Assembly: GCA_905182995.1 (NCBI GenBank)
Contig: CAJJDP010000023.1
Coordinates: forward strand, 37,474 to 101,473
Length of the DNA stretch: 64,000 bases
From: Paramecium octaurelia
Taxonomy: Eukaryota > Ciliophora > Oligohymenophorea > Peniculida > Parameciidae
Direction: 5' to 3'
Position 1 is the stretch's first letter, and each line of letters opens with the position of its first letter. A program made the position numbers and the translations under genes. Shown here piece after piece: positions 52,258 to 64,000 of the stretch. The notes under the pieces are model-generated. The model did no database searches. It saw nothing but the letters and a program-made list of their open reading frames with translations, and was not told the DNA's origin.

Positions 52258-53251
52258 AATTTGGTTAACTAAGTATGTTTACAATTATGGTCATCCCTTC
52301 GAAGTTTTCAGCTGACCATGTTTCTTAAGTTTTTTTTTTTTTTTATTTAATATACTATAAGTAGTTGTTGAATTCCTCGTTCTACTCTCTTTTGTACTTT
52401 TAAATTAATTATGAGATTGTATTTTCTAAATCTTCTAGTGATTTATTTTAGGCTTCTTATTATTGAATAATCTATTCAATTTTCATATCAAAGTTATTTA
52501 CTAGATTTTAATAGTATATTGACTTTAACTCAAGAACTCTTTCAATTCTTATAAATTTGATTTAATGTTGTTCCACACAGGACAAGCAAACCAATCTATT
52601 TTGTACTGTACTCTTCTCATTTAAGTCTGCCATAACAATGCTGCTTCTATGTGTTTGACATTATAAATTGTAAATATCTTTTTTTTCAAAATTCGATTAG
52701 TCTAACTTTGGCTGTACGATATTTTAATCCTAACTTAATTTATTTATTTTTTCTTGTAATTTGTTCAAGAATTATTATGAGTTTAGTTTACTAAGGTTGG
52801 TCTAGAGACTCTTTTTTATTTCTGAAAGGTTAGGAGTATCCTTTAATAGTTCTTTACATGAACTACTAAATAATTGAGAGTCAGCCACAGAAAGTTTCTT
52901 TATTGTATTCGAAAACTTGGTCATTTAGGTTTTGAATAACCCCCCGTATTGATCAATAGAATCTATGTATTTGTTAAACGAAATCTTAAATTATTATTCA
53001 AAAAATAAAAGGTCTTATTTTATCTCTTCTAAAATTGACATGCTGTTTTAGTATTCTAGCTCTTTTTCCTCCTAGATTTCAGTTTTTTGTCTCCTTAATT
53101 CTTATTGCCTGTCCTCTATTAATTTCAAATTATTGTCCATTTGAACTATGCAGATTTTACAAAGATTTCTTGAGTTTGATTTTGGATCAGGTTAATTTGG
53201 TCTCTAGAATATAATTGACTCATTGTGAATTGGACATCTCAATCTCTCCAT
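52258..53251 (-). pseudogene. Artefactual partial copy: N-terminus of the 48218-51828 WD40 gene
   Basis: Identical to 50835-51828, truncated at N52257. It carries the start ATG (53251-53249), both zinc modules and part of the coiled coil but no WD40 blades. It is explained by the contig overlap. Confidence 0.85.
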
Positions 53252-53493
53252 TGAAATATTATTTAAAATAAAATATAAAATTCCTATAATTTAAAAACAT
53301 TTCTATTGCAATTACTTATACCTTTTCTTTCATATTGAATTACGAACCAAAATATTGAGCATCAACTAAAATAATTGAATTTATAGAATTTTATTTGAAT
53401 GAAAGAAAATAATTTAAAATTTTTCTAATTAATAGCCCAAAATGAATGAATTTAGGTTATATTGTTTATAATCATCATCTACAAACATAAATT

Positions 53494-55038
53494 TCAATTT
53501 ATTTAATATATTTTAAATGATTTAGTTTCTAAACTCCAAATCACTAAATAATTGCCATCATTGGTGATTGTTCCATAATTAAATCTTGAATGAATATTAA
53601 TTGGATCTCCATACATTCTTAAAGTGTTTCCCTAATCACACTTTAGAATATATACAAAATTTTCATGCTTTTGAATTAATATATTTTTTTTGTTATTGAA
53701 TATAGATGGAAACAGTTTAGTTCCATCTTATACTCGTTCTGATTGCAAAATCACTTTAAGTTCAGGAGCTTCAATCAATCCTCCATTGTTAATCTTATAA
53801 ATATATAGAATTCCTTAGTTATCTGATTAATAAGTAAAAGTGGTATTTGAGATGAAGCAAACTCTGTTCCCACAATCTTTCTAAATTCTATCAATTGTAC
53901 ACTAATAGGACCAATCGTTAGGAGATTACTTTGACCAAAGAATAATTTTATTATCTAAAGCATTTGAGATTAGAAAGGTGGAATCCTCATTAACACAAAT
54001 GAATTTAACAGTCGATCGGTGCATCTCTAATGATTATTTGAATGATATAGTGTTTTGTTCAATGTTAAGGTTCCATATCTTGATTTTTGAATTTTGAGTT
54101 GATATAATTTGATCTTCAGCTGGTGTTAAGATTAAGTACTATATATCTCCTATACCTGATTATAGCACTTAATTCTTTTGCCATGTATTTACATTAACTT
54201 GATTCCAACATATAATCTTTTGATCCAACCCCCCTGAGACTAACCAATTACACCTTTTGCTGAACGTCAAACATTAAACAAAATCACTATGTCCTTCTAA
54301 TAAAATCCCAGAATCAATTAATTTCTTGTCTTAAAAATCCCATATTTTGATGTTCTCTCCACATCCAGCTGCCATAATTGAATCCGAATAATTAAATGCA
54401 ATGGCCCAACAAGATTGCTATTGGTTGATTTCTGAAACCTACATCCAAAAATCATTCTATTTTTTATAATTATTAATTTATGTTGAAATTTGGTTGAACA
54501 TTTCATCAAACTCACTTTATACACTCCAATCTTTTATTGTTGATTACAATGTCTAGCTTACTTTGTTGATTTTTTATAAATAAGAACGATTTATTTGTTA
54601 AATCTTATTAGAATCGCTTAGAAACTATTCTTATAAAATGGAATCAGGAGATTCATCGAGAAATTAGAGTTCTTTGGATAAATCTTAACTATTATATTAT
54701 TCTACTAATTGATCCAATTCCTCTTAAAATAAATCGTATTTTTATTTTAAGGAGGTAAATTACTCATAGACTTTAGATTGTAGACAATCAGTTTTTTCTT
54801 TCAGTTTTGCTAGCATCTCTTTCACTACATTAACTAAATTATAGATCTATTATTATTATTAGCTCTTTAAATCTTCCACCATCTCACTTGCTTCTAAAAC
54901 TGACATTACATGGAGAATCCCCCTCGAATTCTAAATGCATTCTTAGCACATCAATCTTTCTCTTCCTTGGCATTCCTTTTTAATATTCACTTGTATGATC
55001 TGATTTCCAGAATGCTGATTGCAGAAAGAATTAGACAT
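53494..55038 (-). CDS. WD40 protein with one C-x2-H/C-x2-C module
   Basis: Intronless, 514 residues, stop TGA 53496-53494. An in-frame ATG at 55065 would add nine residues. I chose 55038 because it places the motif at C6-x2-H9-x21-C31-x2-C34, exactly the spacing and position in the neighbouring paralogue. A coiled coil of about 120 residues follows, then WD40 blades (SIMAAGCGENIKIWD, LVSGGLDQKIICW, TFLISNALDNKIILW), ending DGNYLVIW. It is shorter than its neighbour because it lacks the second zinc module. Tandem position and shared layout point to a local duplication followed by divergence. Function unknown. Confidence 0.9.
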
Positions 55039-55150
55039 ACAAACATTAATTTTGGATTAGATCATTTTAAATTAAATATTTCTATAAATGAAGAAAAATA
55101 TTCTAATTTATTACGCATTTAGGTAAAATCGATTTAAACTTAAAACATAT

Positions 55151-58100
55151 TCAAACTATCAAAAATATTGTTAGAAACACAGATATGATCATGGCTATTT
55201 TCGTTGCACCTGGATTTAAGGGTGTGGTTCCCTAAAAGCAGGCTTCACATTGATTTGTATTAGAATTCCAAGTGTGTGTGTAGACTGACTTGATGAAGCA
55301 TGCTTAGGATTCTGAAATAGTCTTAGGATCACTGGTTTCACAGTTTCCATTTTTAAACAAACAGATCGTATATTTAGTACCATCAAAATTTGGTACTGGG
55401 TTACAGTTTAATCCATTTGAAAAGGTTTGGCAAGTTTAATCAAGGCATGTATTTTAATTCCAATAACAAGATGGATTGGTATTGCATGTAAACTCATCCT
55501 ATTCTGCATCTGCACATTGAGAGAATGTTGTACAAGAACCTATTTAAGAGTTCTTTTCCTTTGGTTTGAATGCACAAATGGTTGCTTTATCACCTTCAAT
55601 ACCCCCTCCTTAACAAGCTGTAAGAGTATTGTAAGTGCTGCACTATGCTTTTGGAATACAATGGGTACCATTTGAAACACATTGTTTACCAGGTATGAGT
55701 TTCAAGCAGTTTTGATTACTTTATTCATGATGAATATCCTGACATTCTTTGATTCTACAAGATTACTCTGTACTATTACCCTTGATTGGGAGACCAAAAA
55801 TGCATGGACCATCAGTTCCTTAGTAACAAGTAGATTAGCCATAGGAAGAGCAAGTTGATTATTATATGCAAGTAGTTCCATCAGTAGTACATAAATTATT
55901 AGCTTTGTAACATTCTTAATGGGTTAAATATTTGTAATCTTCACAAACTTTAGATTAGCAAATATTAGCTGTTTGATTCCAAGTACAAGGGCCTTCTTTG
56001 GAAGCATTCAAACATTCATTGGATGTTTTATACATCGAACATTTTTAAGCTTCTTCGATGCATTGAGACCCGTCAGACACACAGTCTTAATGATACAATC
56101 TACAAATATCATTATCACTAGATCTTAAATCAGAACAGGCCTTGAAGGATTAGCATTTTTCATTCCATCCACATTATTTGTCTAATCCGTAGACACAGGA
56201 ATCAGGTTTCTCATATAGAGCACAAAAAGTAATTGGTATACAATTTGATCCATTGGTTGTACAATATTTTGATATGTTTTGGCATTCTTAAAAGGTTTTG
56301 AGTTTGGCATCTTCACATCTAGAGTAATTGATGCATGAATTCTAAACCCATAAACAGGGTCCTCTTTTTGAGTGAATACAGGAATCTTAGCTATCATATT
56401 CATCGCATGAGTCTCCAGAGATACATTTAATACCATTGGATATACATCCACTCAATTATTACTCACACTCAGCTTCTGTTTTACCTTAAAAATCAGTACA
56501 TTTGATGTCTCTACAACCTTTTTCGTAGTAATCCCAAATACATTTTCTTTCGCCATAAGCATTAAGGCAAATCGAAATGATTCTATAGGTAGAACATTAG
56601 CCAAAAGTAATACAGCCTATTCCACTGGTTGTGCATTTCGGATTTAATTAATGACATATACTGTGAGATGAAATATCATGAGGTAAATCCTCACAATTTT
56701 AAGAACGACATTGAGTAGAGTTATCAGTTAATGTGCAGATTTAATTTGTTACCTTTGAGTTGAAACAACTAGTTTAGCTAATCTCTTTAATTTAATCACA
56801 GCTTTCATATTATTAGTTACAAAAATGTGACCATGAACAAGATATATTTTCCTCGCAAGCAGTTTGAGTAATAATATTATCGCACTTTTTAATAGATGAA
56901 CATCCGTATCCAGTAGTGTAGCATGATGGGTGATATAACTAACATTCTATATCAGTTTTCAATGTGTTAGGTGCATCATTGCAGACTCTTTTAGTGCAAC
57001 TACTAATTTTGAAGTCATCCATAACTGTTGCTTTGCATGGTCCATCAGTAGCCATAAAATTGGCACAACTTATATGATTACCCTAAAATTAAGAACATTG
57101 CAATCCATAATTAACACACTTTGATCCATCAAATATACAAGTGATTGAGTCAAATCTATAATTACAAGATTAGTTATCTACACCATTAATATCACTGCAT
57201 TCTAATTTTCTACAGGACGTGTTCACTCCACTACTAAAGCAAAAGTCCTTGCCATAATTCCCTTTAAATTTTTAACAAGCATCATAATTTCCTTGATATT
57301 GAGTGCATGATGCTGATTCTTCAATGCATCCTACTCCTTTTGTTCGGCATCCTTTTAGATATTCTGAACACTCTTAATCTGAAGTTGCAGTAGTGTTGTC
57401 TGAACAAATTCTCACTTTACATTTGGTATTTGATTGATTTGTTAATAATCCAGAACAATACACAAATTCCTTATTTATCAACTATTTGAATTACTCACAT
57501 TAGATTTTTGTACCTCTATATGAAGTACAAGGTTCAGTATTTGGAATACATCCAAATCCTCTGGTTACACACCCTTACATGAACTTATTGCATTCAGTGT
57601 CCGATTAGGCACTTATATTATCATAACAAGTTCGATGATCACATTATCCAATGTTTTAAGTTGGTTCTTTAGATATACATTTGTCAATTCCATTTGTTTC
57701 CAAGAAATTTCCACATAATTGCTTAGTTGTTCTAATTTAATTACAATCCTGACTCACATCAATACATTTAGTTCCATCAGTTTTACAATTAGATAGGTAC
57801 TATTGACAATAGAAATCTGTGTAATATTAAACATCACTGCAACTTCTATTTGAACATCTAGTTCCGTTCCATTTACAAAATGCTCCACTTATATTCTGTA
57901 CATTTTCACACCATATCTACTATTGCTCAGAGTTAACTCCTATTGGCTAATAGTCGGAGCATTGTTTTTTTTAAATGCATTTTTAGTTGTAATAAAAGCA
58001 CCCCTTAATATCATTTAAACAATCATTTATTAACAAAATATCTTCGCATACATATGGTCTGCATTTCCTGAATTTGGTTTCATCTTTTGCACAACGAATA

Positions 58101-61100
58101 TTGTTTAATGATGTAACTAATGAGCATTATGCCTCTTCTAGACCTTATTATGGGCCCGTTTTGTTATTCACATTACCATCGTATTCTGCACAACTTTTTT
58201 GCGTTACACAATTATTGCCCCAAAGATAGGTGCAGCTCTAAAGTGAATTATCTTATAATTGATTGCAAATTTCCAATTTATTTATCACATTTTCGACATT
58301 AATCTCTTCACAAGTATTTAGCTTGACACAATAATCACCTCCAACATATGTGCATGGGAAATGCTAATTTCTAATTTAACTACAATAGTATATCGGGTTT
58401 TCCTTGGGAACAGGTATTTGGCTACAAGTATTCTAGTAGTTATAACAAGTTCCTAACAAATATTTGCACGTAGTTTGGAATACCATAGTGTTACAATCTA
58501 ATTGAGATTGTGGATTCACAGCGTCTGAGCATTTGGAATCCCGACAATAATTTTCAGTTCCATTATATTTACATTAAAATCCTTAGACATTCTTCTTAAT
58601 TTGGCAAAAATAATATTTATCCACAATTTCCATTGGAACTCTGTAATTAATACAAGATGTTTGAAGAGATATACAACTATTTTATGTGTTATTTAATTAA
58701 TCAAATGTGCATTTGATGCTTTTATTCTTACTTCTAAACAATTCACAATAACTAATTTTTTCACTTATGGATAATCCAATTACCTGCTGGGAAAATGGAA
58801 CCTTAGAGACATTACTACAGTCATCAGAAGTAGTTATGATGCCAACTGTTATACATTTTCCAAGTAAAAATATACAGCCTTTGATGTGATTATCACAATC
58901 ACCTTGAGAGTGAGGTGATGGTATATGTTCACAAGTTCCTGCTCGGCATTTATTTCCAAAATCTCGAATGCATTGAATAGTTTTTGATTTATCAGTATGA
59001 GCTAAGCAAAACGTATCAATATTAGCAGGTTGTTAATCCCAAAATTCTGGAAAGGGTCCAATCTAAGAGCATTCATTGAAAGAACTGGCTACACATCCAG
59101 TCTTATCTGAATTGAGAACGCAGTGGTTTTACTCAACTGGAGACTGAATCCTCATGCTGTTACAAAAGAGAGATTTCAAAGAGTCAGTAGTTAATTGAGT
59201 TGTGAAGAGTACTTCATTACATGAAGAAACTGAATTATAGCATCTGTTATTGAAGTAGCCACACTAAAAACCATATATCTCACAATCTATATGAGATTTA
59301 GGATTTTAAATATCTGAACATTAAATGATTTCTGAACAGGTTACTCCCTCTGTATATGTACAGGGTATATAAGGAGTACCTGACTTATTTGATAAATCCA
59401 TTACTTTCAAACTAAGACAGAAATCCAATTTTTGAGTATAGGTTTAAAGAGGAGGTATTGAGTAACTAAAGCAACCATAAGCAGTAGTATAGCAACGAGA
59501 GTTCTTAGCCTTTTAGCATTGGCCTCCTTTCCATCCCAAGAAGTCATTGCATTATTTAGAATCTTTGAAATTGATTAAACTTTCACAGGAGTCTTAATAA
59601 CTACAAATGCCAGAAAAAGTACTGTTGTAAGTACATTATATTCCTTTAGTATTTTTGAGCAATATACAGTAATTCCACTTCTCTTCAAAGGTTAGTAGAT
59701 TCATTGGAACGAAATAAGCAAAGCATTCCATAGCGGGAGCCAAACAAGATGAACCAGCCAGAATGCAAAAGTCACTTCCGGTGGTTTTACCTTTCTGAAT
59801 GAATGAGGAGCACTCAGAAATTTTCCCATTTACGATTTGTTGGCATGCCCTTATGGAGCAAAATTACCCTAAGTCCCAGCCGCAATACAATCCCATTCGA
59901 TCTTTAATACTAGTGCAAAACTGGAATCTTTTTTGATCTGTGTTAGCAGAGTCGGGGATTTGATAATAAGTACAATCATTAGCCATAATGCAAGGTTAAC
60001 CTTTTAGAGAAAATCTGCAAGTTGATTTATAGTTTGTACATTCTTCAGGAGTGTTAGGACTAGCTATGTCTTAACATTGCCTTTATTGACTATATACTTT
60101 TCTGATACATTAAACCTAAGACCATTCTTTATATATTTGAATTCCTCCATAATAAAGCGGACAAGTTTCCTCGGTCCCAGATTAGTCTTAACATGTTACA
60201 CTAGTTTAATCGACACATCTTGAATTCTTTAATAGGCAGTCTTAGCGAAATAGATTACAATCTGAGTTCTTTTGTGCAACAGATTTATGATAACATTCTC
60301 TCTTCACACACTATCCTTTCGTTGATGTTCCGAAACAATATTGTTTTGAGTTTTGCCCAACTATGGCTTGTTCACAAAATAGATCATTTCCATAATATGA
60401 CTCACAAGTAGCCTAATTAGGATCTACACATCCTCCTTTGCCATCATAAACACAACCATTTAAAAACTCTTAGCATTGCTAATCATTTTCCATTTCTTCA
60501 GCCACAGCACAAGTTTTTATCATGCAAAATGTTAATAAATTTGCATTTTTCCTATTGTAACACTGGATGGTTGTGAAATTCTACGGTGATCCATTTAAGT
60601 ACCCAAAGAATTGACTACACATGATTTAATCACCTTGCATTTGAGAACACACAGTTCCATATTTAACACAAACTCTTCCATTAGTAATACACCCCGGCAA
60701 GAAATCATTGCATTCTTGATTAGTTGTCAACTCAACATTATCTTAGCATTGTCTAGTAATGCAAGGGGAGTTATCATCTGCACTTTCAATATTCGTACAA
60801 TATCCTAGATATCCAAAGCATGTCTATTTATTCCCATAGAGTTTGGAACAATCATATTTATTAATGCATGAGTTTTTCATATCACTAATACAAGTTGACA
60901 TTTCATTTTAACAATTTCTATCATCATTATATTGTGATCCTATTAATTCATCACAAGTTAACTCCCTGCATCCATTTGTTGTCCAAGTGCATTTTATTGA
61001 CTCTAGTCTTCCATTTAATACTTTCTTAGCCTTAGTAAATCTACACACAGTCTCACTCTTAAACTAAGAACAATCAGAACCATCAGTGCAAACAGACTAC

Positions 61101-62578
61101 CAAAAACAACCTTCAGTGCCCTCACAACTTGTTTAGTTAATGGTTTTTTGACACTATGTCTTCATTATACATTCATTCCCACTACTCACACAACTCTACT
61201 TCCATTCATTACACTTCTAATTAGCCGGAGCTGACTGACAATCTCTTGCTGTACAGAAATTTCCACTTACCCACATACAATTACCATCAGAACCCACAAG
61301 CCTCAAACATCTTTCAGAATCTCCTTCATAAGTCGCACAAGATTTCCTGTCAATCCTATTTATGCATCCAAATCCAGTTGTTACACAATTTATCTAATAT
61401 CCATTACACTCCTCATCTGTACTATAATTAGTTGGTGCTTCATTACAAACTCTGAGCATGCATTACTGCCCATTCTCCTTATCTTTCTCATTCCCTTTGC
61501 AATTACCATCTCTCCCTTTATAAGAAAGACATTATTTAATATTTCCTTTATAATTACTACAAAAGTCTAAATACTAAACGCATCCCACTCCATTAGTTAT
61601 ACATTGAGGCTAATATTCTCTACACAGTTAATCAGTATTATAATTGGGAGAGTCCTCACACCTTCTGACTCTGCAATTAGTTCCACCTTGAGTCCCTTCA
61701 CATTGTCCATCTGATCCAATATATCTTTGACAACTTGAATTATCGCCGAAATAGGCTGAGCACAAAGGCTTAGCAGACCCAATTATGCATCCCTTTCCAT
61801 TTGTAATACAACCCTTCTAATATCTCCTACAATCAGAATCAGTATAATATTCTAGTGGAGCGTTTTTGCATAGTTTGGCTTAACACATTTCGTCTTAGCC
61901 TTATTCACAAAATCCATCCGAACCAATATATTAATCACATTTCTTTTCATTGCCCCTGTAACTTGAACACGGAGGTAATGGGGATTCCCAACAACCAGTC
62001 CCTCTTGTTATGCATCCTTTTAGCCATTAATCGCATTAATCGTCAGTTATTAGTTTCTCATCACTGTCAGAACACTTATAATCTCTACAAATATTTTCTA
62101 TAAAATCCCACTTACATATTCTTCTACCGGATAAACTTGGTGAAACATTACATATGTCTGAAGGATAATCCTTACATTCTTTAAAGTTAATACAAGAATA
62201 TCCGTCACTTATGCATTGATATGAGACTGCTTAGCAATCGTCTGTCCTCTAATACCCATAGGCCGAACAACCAGCAAAGATTACACATTTCTTATCAATG
62301 TAAGCACAACCATCTATTAAGTGACAGCTAGTTTCTTATTATGTTATCAATTCACAATATGACTTAAATGTAACAGGATTATCCTAAGTCAGTTTCTTTT
62401 AGCACTTTCCTCCTTTAGTGGTTGAATCCTTAACCCACTCACAATTTTATTGATCTTGTTTCCCGATTTCGCAATCGATTTACGACTTTAATTGGTTACA
62501 TTCATTGCATTTATCACTTTTATTCACTTAATAACATGATGCTATCACTAATAAGCAAACTAATGCACAAGATTTCAT
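55151..62578 (-). CDS. Paramecium surface (immobilization) antigen family protein
   Basis: Intronless, 2475 residues. The signal peptide is MKSCALVCLLVIASC. Almost the whole protein is Cys-rich, by eye one Cys per nine or ten residues, in periodic units such as CxSYKGNxxxC, GCITNGxGC and CRxxxCSD with recurrent Thr and Gly, as in the Paramecium surface-antigen domain (PF01508). The C-terminus is SVYTHTWNSNTNQCEAC, a short spacer and a terminal hydrophobic stretch (IAMIISVFLTIFLIV) typical of a GPI-anchor signal. These proteins coat the cell and cilia. In Paramecium usually one is expressed at a time, under epigenetic control. Length, lack of introns and repeat style fit the family. Units around residues 100-450 are the most alike. 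Confidence 0.93.
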
Positions 62579-62823
62579 AAAATTAAATTTTATATTTTTT
62601 ATTTAATAGAAGCAATAATAGTCTCTATCAACCAAATCTATTTGGATTTTAAAATTTAATATTCTTTTTAAATCCTGTCTCAAATATCCTCATCATACAT
62701 GCACTTTTAAGATTCCCATTAAATGTACGTTAATAGAAGATAAAAATTCAAAATTAATATCAATACTCATTTTTTAATTAGCTTAAAATTGATTTACTAT
62801 TTTGAGAATTACTTAAACGCACC

Positions 62824-64000
62824 TCAATAATTGCTTTCTTTAATTATTTCTACTCCTGTAAGGTTTGAACTTAAATTTAATTTATTATTTAAACCTAATT
62901 TCGATGAAAATTCTTTCTTATATGCGCTATAACTATTATTGACACCTTATTGCCAACACTCAATAACTTATTCGTAATTATTTTATTTTTATAAAGCGTT
63001 TACTTAACTATTTAAATATTAGTACTTTTTTATTGGTAAAAAATTATTGTACCCTTATTATTTTTAATTCCTAAATCCAAAACCTCCATTATCTCTTTCT
63101 CCTTCATCTTTCTATTGCTTCCTAATAAGTATTTTTCTAAATCTCAAAAATAATTGATACATATCTCTTTGTAATAAATCTCTTGATTTTTGTTATTGTT
63201 TATTCCGCTCATCCAACATTCAAGCACTTCATCTGATCTTCCTAACTCATCTAAAACCCTAGCTAATAAATGTTATCAAATAAACCTACCTTTCTTTCTG
63301 TAATAATAATCGTCATATATATTATTTTTAATCCCTTAGTCCCACAAAGATATTAATTCATTTATTCTTCCCAATTTATTTAAAATAATTGCTAACAATA
63401 TATTTTCTATTACCTTTTTCTTTGTAATAATACTTTTTCTGGGTATTATTCTTAATTCCTTAATCCCAACACTTTAAAGCAGACTCAAAGTCTTTTACCC
63501 ATAGTAAAGTTTAAGCTTGAATAATCATCAAGTATTCATACCTTTTTTTGAATAAAAATACTAATTATTCTTATTGTTCTCTATCCCCTTATTCAGGCAA
63601 TTTATAATTTATAAATATTTGCCTTATGTTTCTAACAGATCCACTAAACAACTAATTTATCCTTTTACCTTTCTCTAAATAAAATTGTTCTGAGGTTAAA
63701 TTACGATTTATCCCTTTATCCCATAAATCAATTGCCTCTTCTACTCTCCCTAGATTTAGTATTAAATGTGCTATTCATTTTTAGAATGTTTAAATACTTG
63801 CACAAGTTTTATAAAATTTGAAATTATTTTCATTATTATTGATAGCTTGATACCAACAATTAATCAACTCGTCCCATTTTCCAATTCTTTCTAAGAAAAT
63901 TGCTAAATTAATTGAATCATTTTCATACATAATTAATCATAGTAAGAGACACACCATTTATTATACAAGATAGCTTAATTCCAACATTCTATAATTTCGT
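62824..64000 (-). CDS. TPR-like repeat protein, one repeat per exon (5' end outside window)
   Basis: Model: complement(join(62824..63002, 63026..63136, 63161..63262, 63290..63391, 63414..63515, 63542..63643, 63669..63770, 63798..63902, 63929..>64000)). Five exons are exactly 102 nt, which is 34 residues, the length of a TPR; the others are 105, 111 and the end pieces. Every intron (22-27 nt) interrupts the codon after its first base, at the same place in each repeat. The unit reads like LGRVEEAIDLWDKGINRN...FYLEK, with a conserved Trp in CW/LW and a GI-NN turn. TPR solenoids bind other proteins. The start lies beyond base 64000, so total repeat number is unknown. The 63137-63160 intron is the least certain. 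Confidence 0.88.

Larger units (their letters stand above)
50835..53679. repeat. Exact 1422-bp direct duplication around an N (assembly artefact)
   Basis: 50835-52256 reappears as 52258-53679 (offset 1423) around N52257. The copy holds the first part of the WD40 gene ending at 48218 and the last part of the WD40 gene starting at 55038. Removing 52257-53679 leaves two complete tandem genes, so no true third gene exists here. Confidence 0.92.

Noticed and set aside
54910-55122. Plus-strand frame MENPPRILNAFLAHQ
   Set aside because: It is antisense to the zinc-module N-terminus of the WD40 gene at 53494-55038, which is strongly supported.
60220-62103. Several plus-strand frames of 60-80 codons
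   Set aside because: All are antisense to the large Cys-rich surface antigen. Their His/Thr-rich compositions are complements of Cys codon patterns.

Overview
The window is almost certainly macronuclear DNA of a Paramecium-type ciliate. It is very AT-rich, and long open frames appear only if TAA and TAG are read as glutamine and TGA is the sole stop. Genes are interrupted by introns of 22-35 nt with GT(A)...AG ends. I translated everything by hand with that code. All complete gene models below have total coding lengths divisible by three and end in TGA. Gene names are family-level descriptions; no database search was possible.

Layout. 1-9565: gene-poor, holding frame-broken coding relics on both strands. 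9566-12152 (-): WD40 protein with 14 tandem repeats. 12153-15132: relics. 15133-20152 (-): large Cys-rich (DUF4215-like) multi-pass membrane protein. 21571-23787 (+): WD40 protein. 24490-25296 (-): secreted protein with a ciliate lectin-like domain and a crystallin-like tail. 26491-27658 (+): arrestin-like protein. 28068-29999 (+): beta-propeller protein. 31133-40278 (+): 3033-residue signal-peptide/Cys-rich/beta-helix/multi-TM protein. 41467-44841 (-): SecA-like motor fused to a zinc motif, a coiled coil and WD40 repeats. 44957-46047 (-): coiled-coil protein. 46881-47732 (-): short Cys-rich surface protein. 48218-51828 (-) and 53494-55038 (-): two WD40 paralogues. 55151-62578 (-): 2475-residue Paramecium surface (immobilization) antigen. 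62824->64000 (-): protein of TPR-like repeats, nearly one repeat per exon.

Three single-N junctions (17604, 49926, 52257) are each flanked by exact direct copies of about 1.4 kb. These look like unmerged contig overlaps rather than biology. Removing 17604-18996, 49926-51328 and 52257-53679 restores uninterrupted genes, so the true locus is about 4.2 kb shorter.

No operon-like logic is expected. The themes are lineage-specific expansions typical of Paramecium: WD40 proteins sharing an N-terminal C-x2-H...C-x2-C module, and Cys-rich surface or membrane proteins. The most unusual object is the SecA-WD40 fusion. The TPR gene and the stop-bearing 3n introns are the clearest gene-structure observations.
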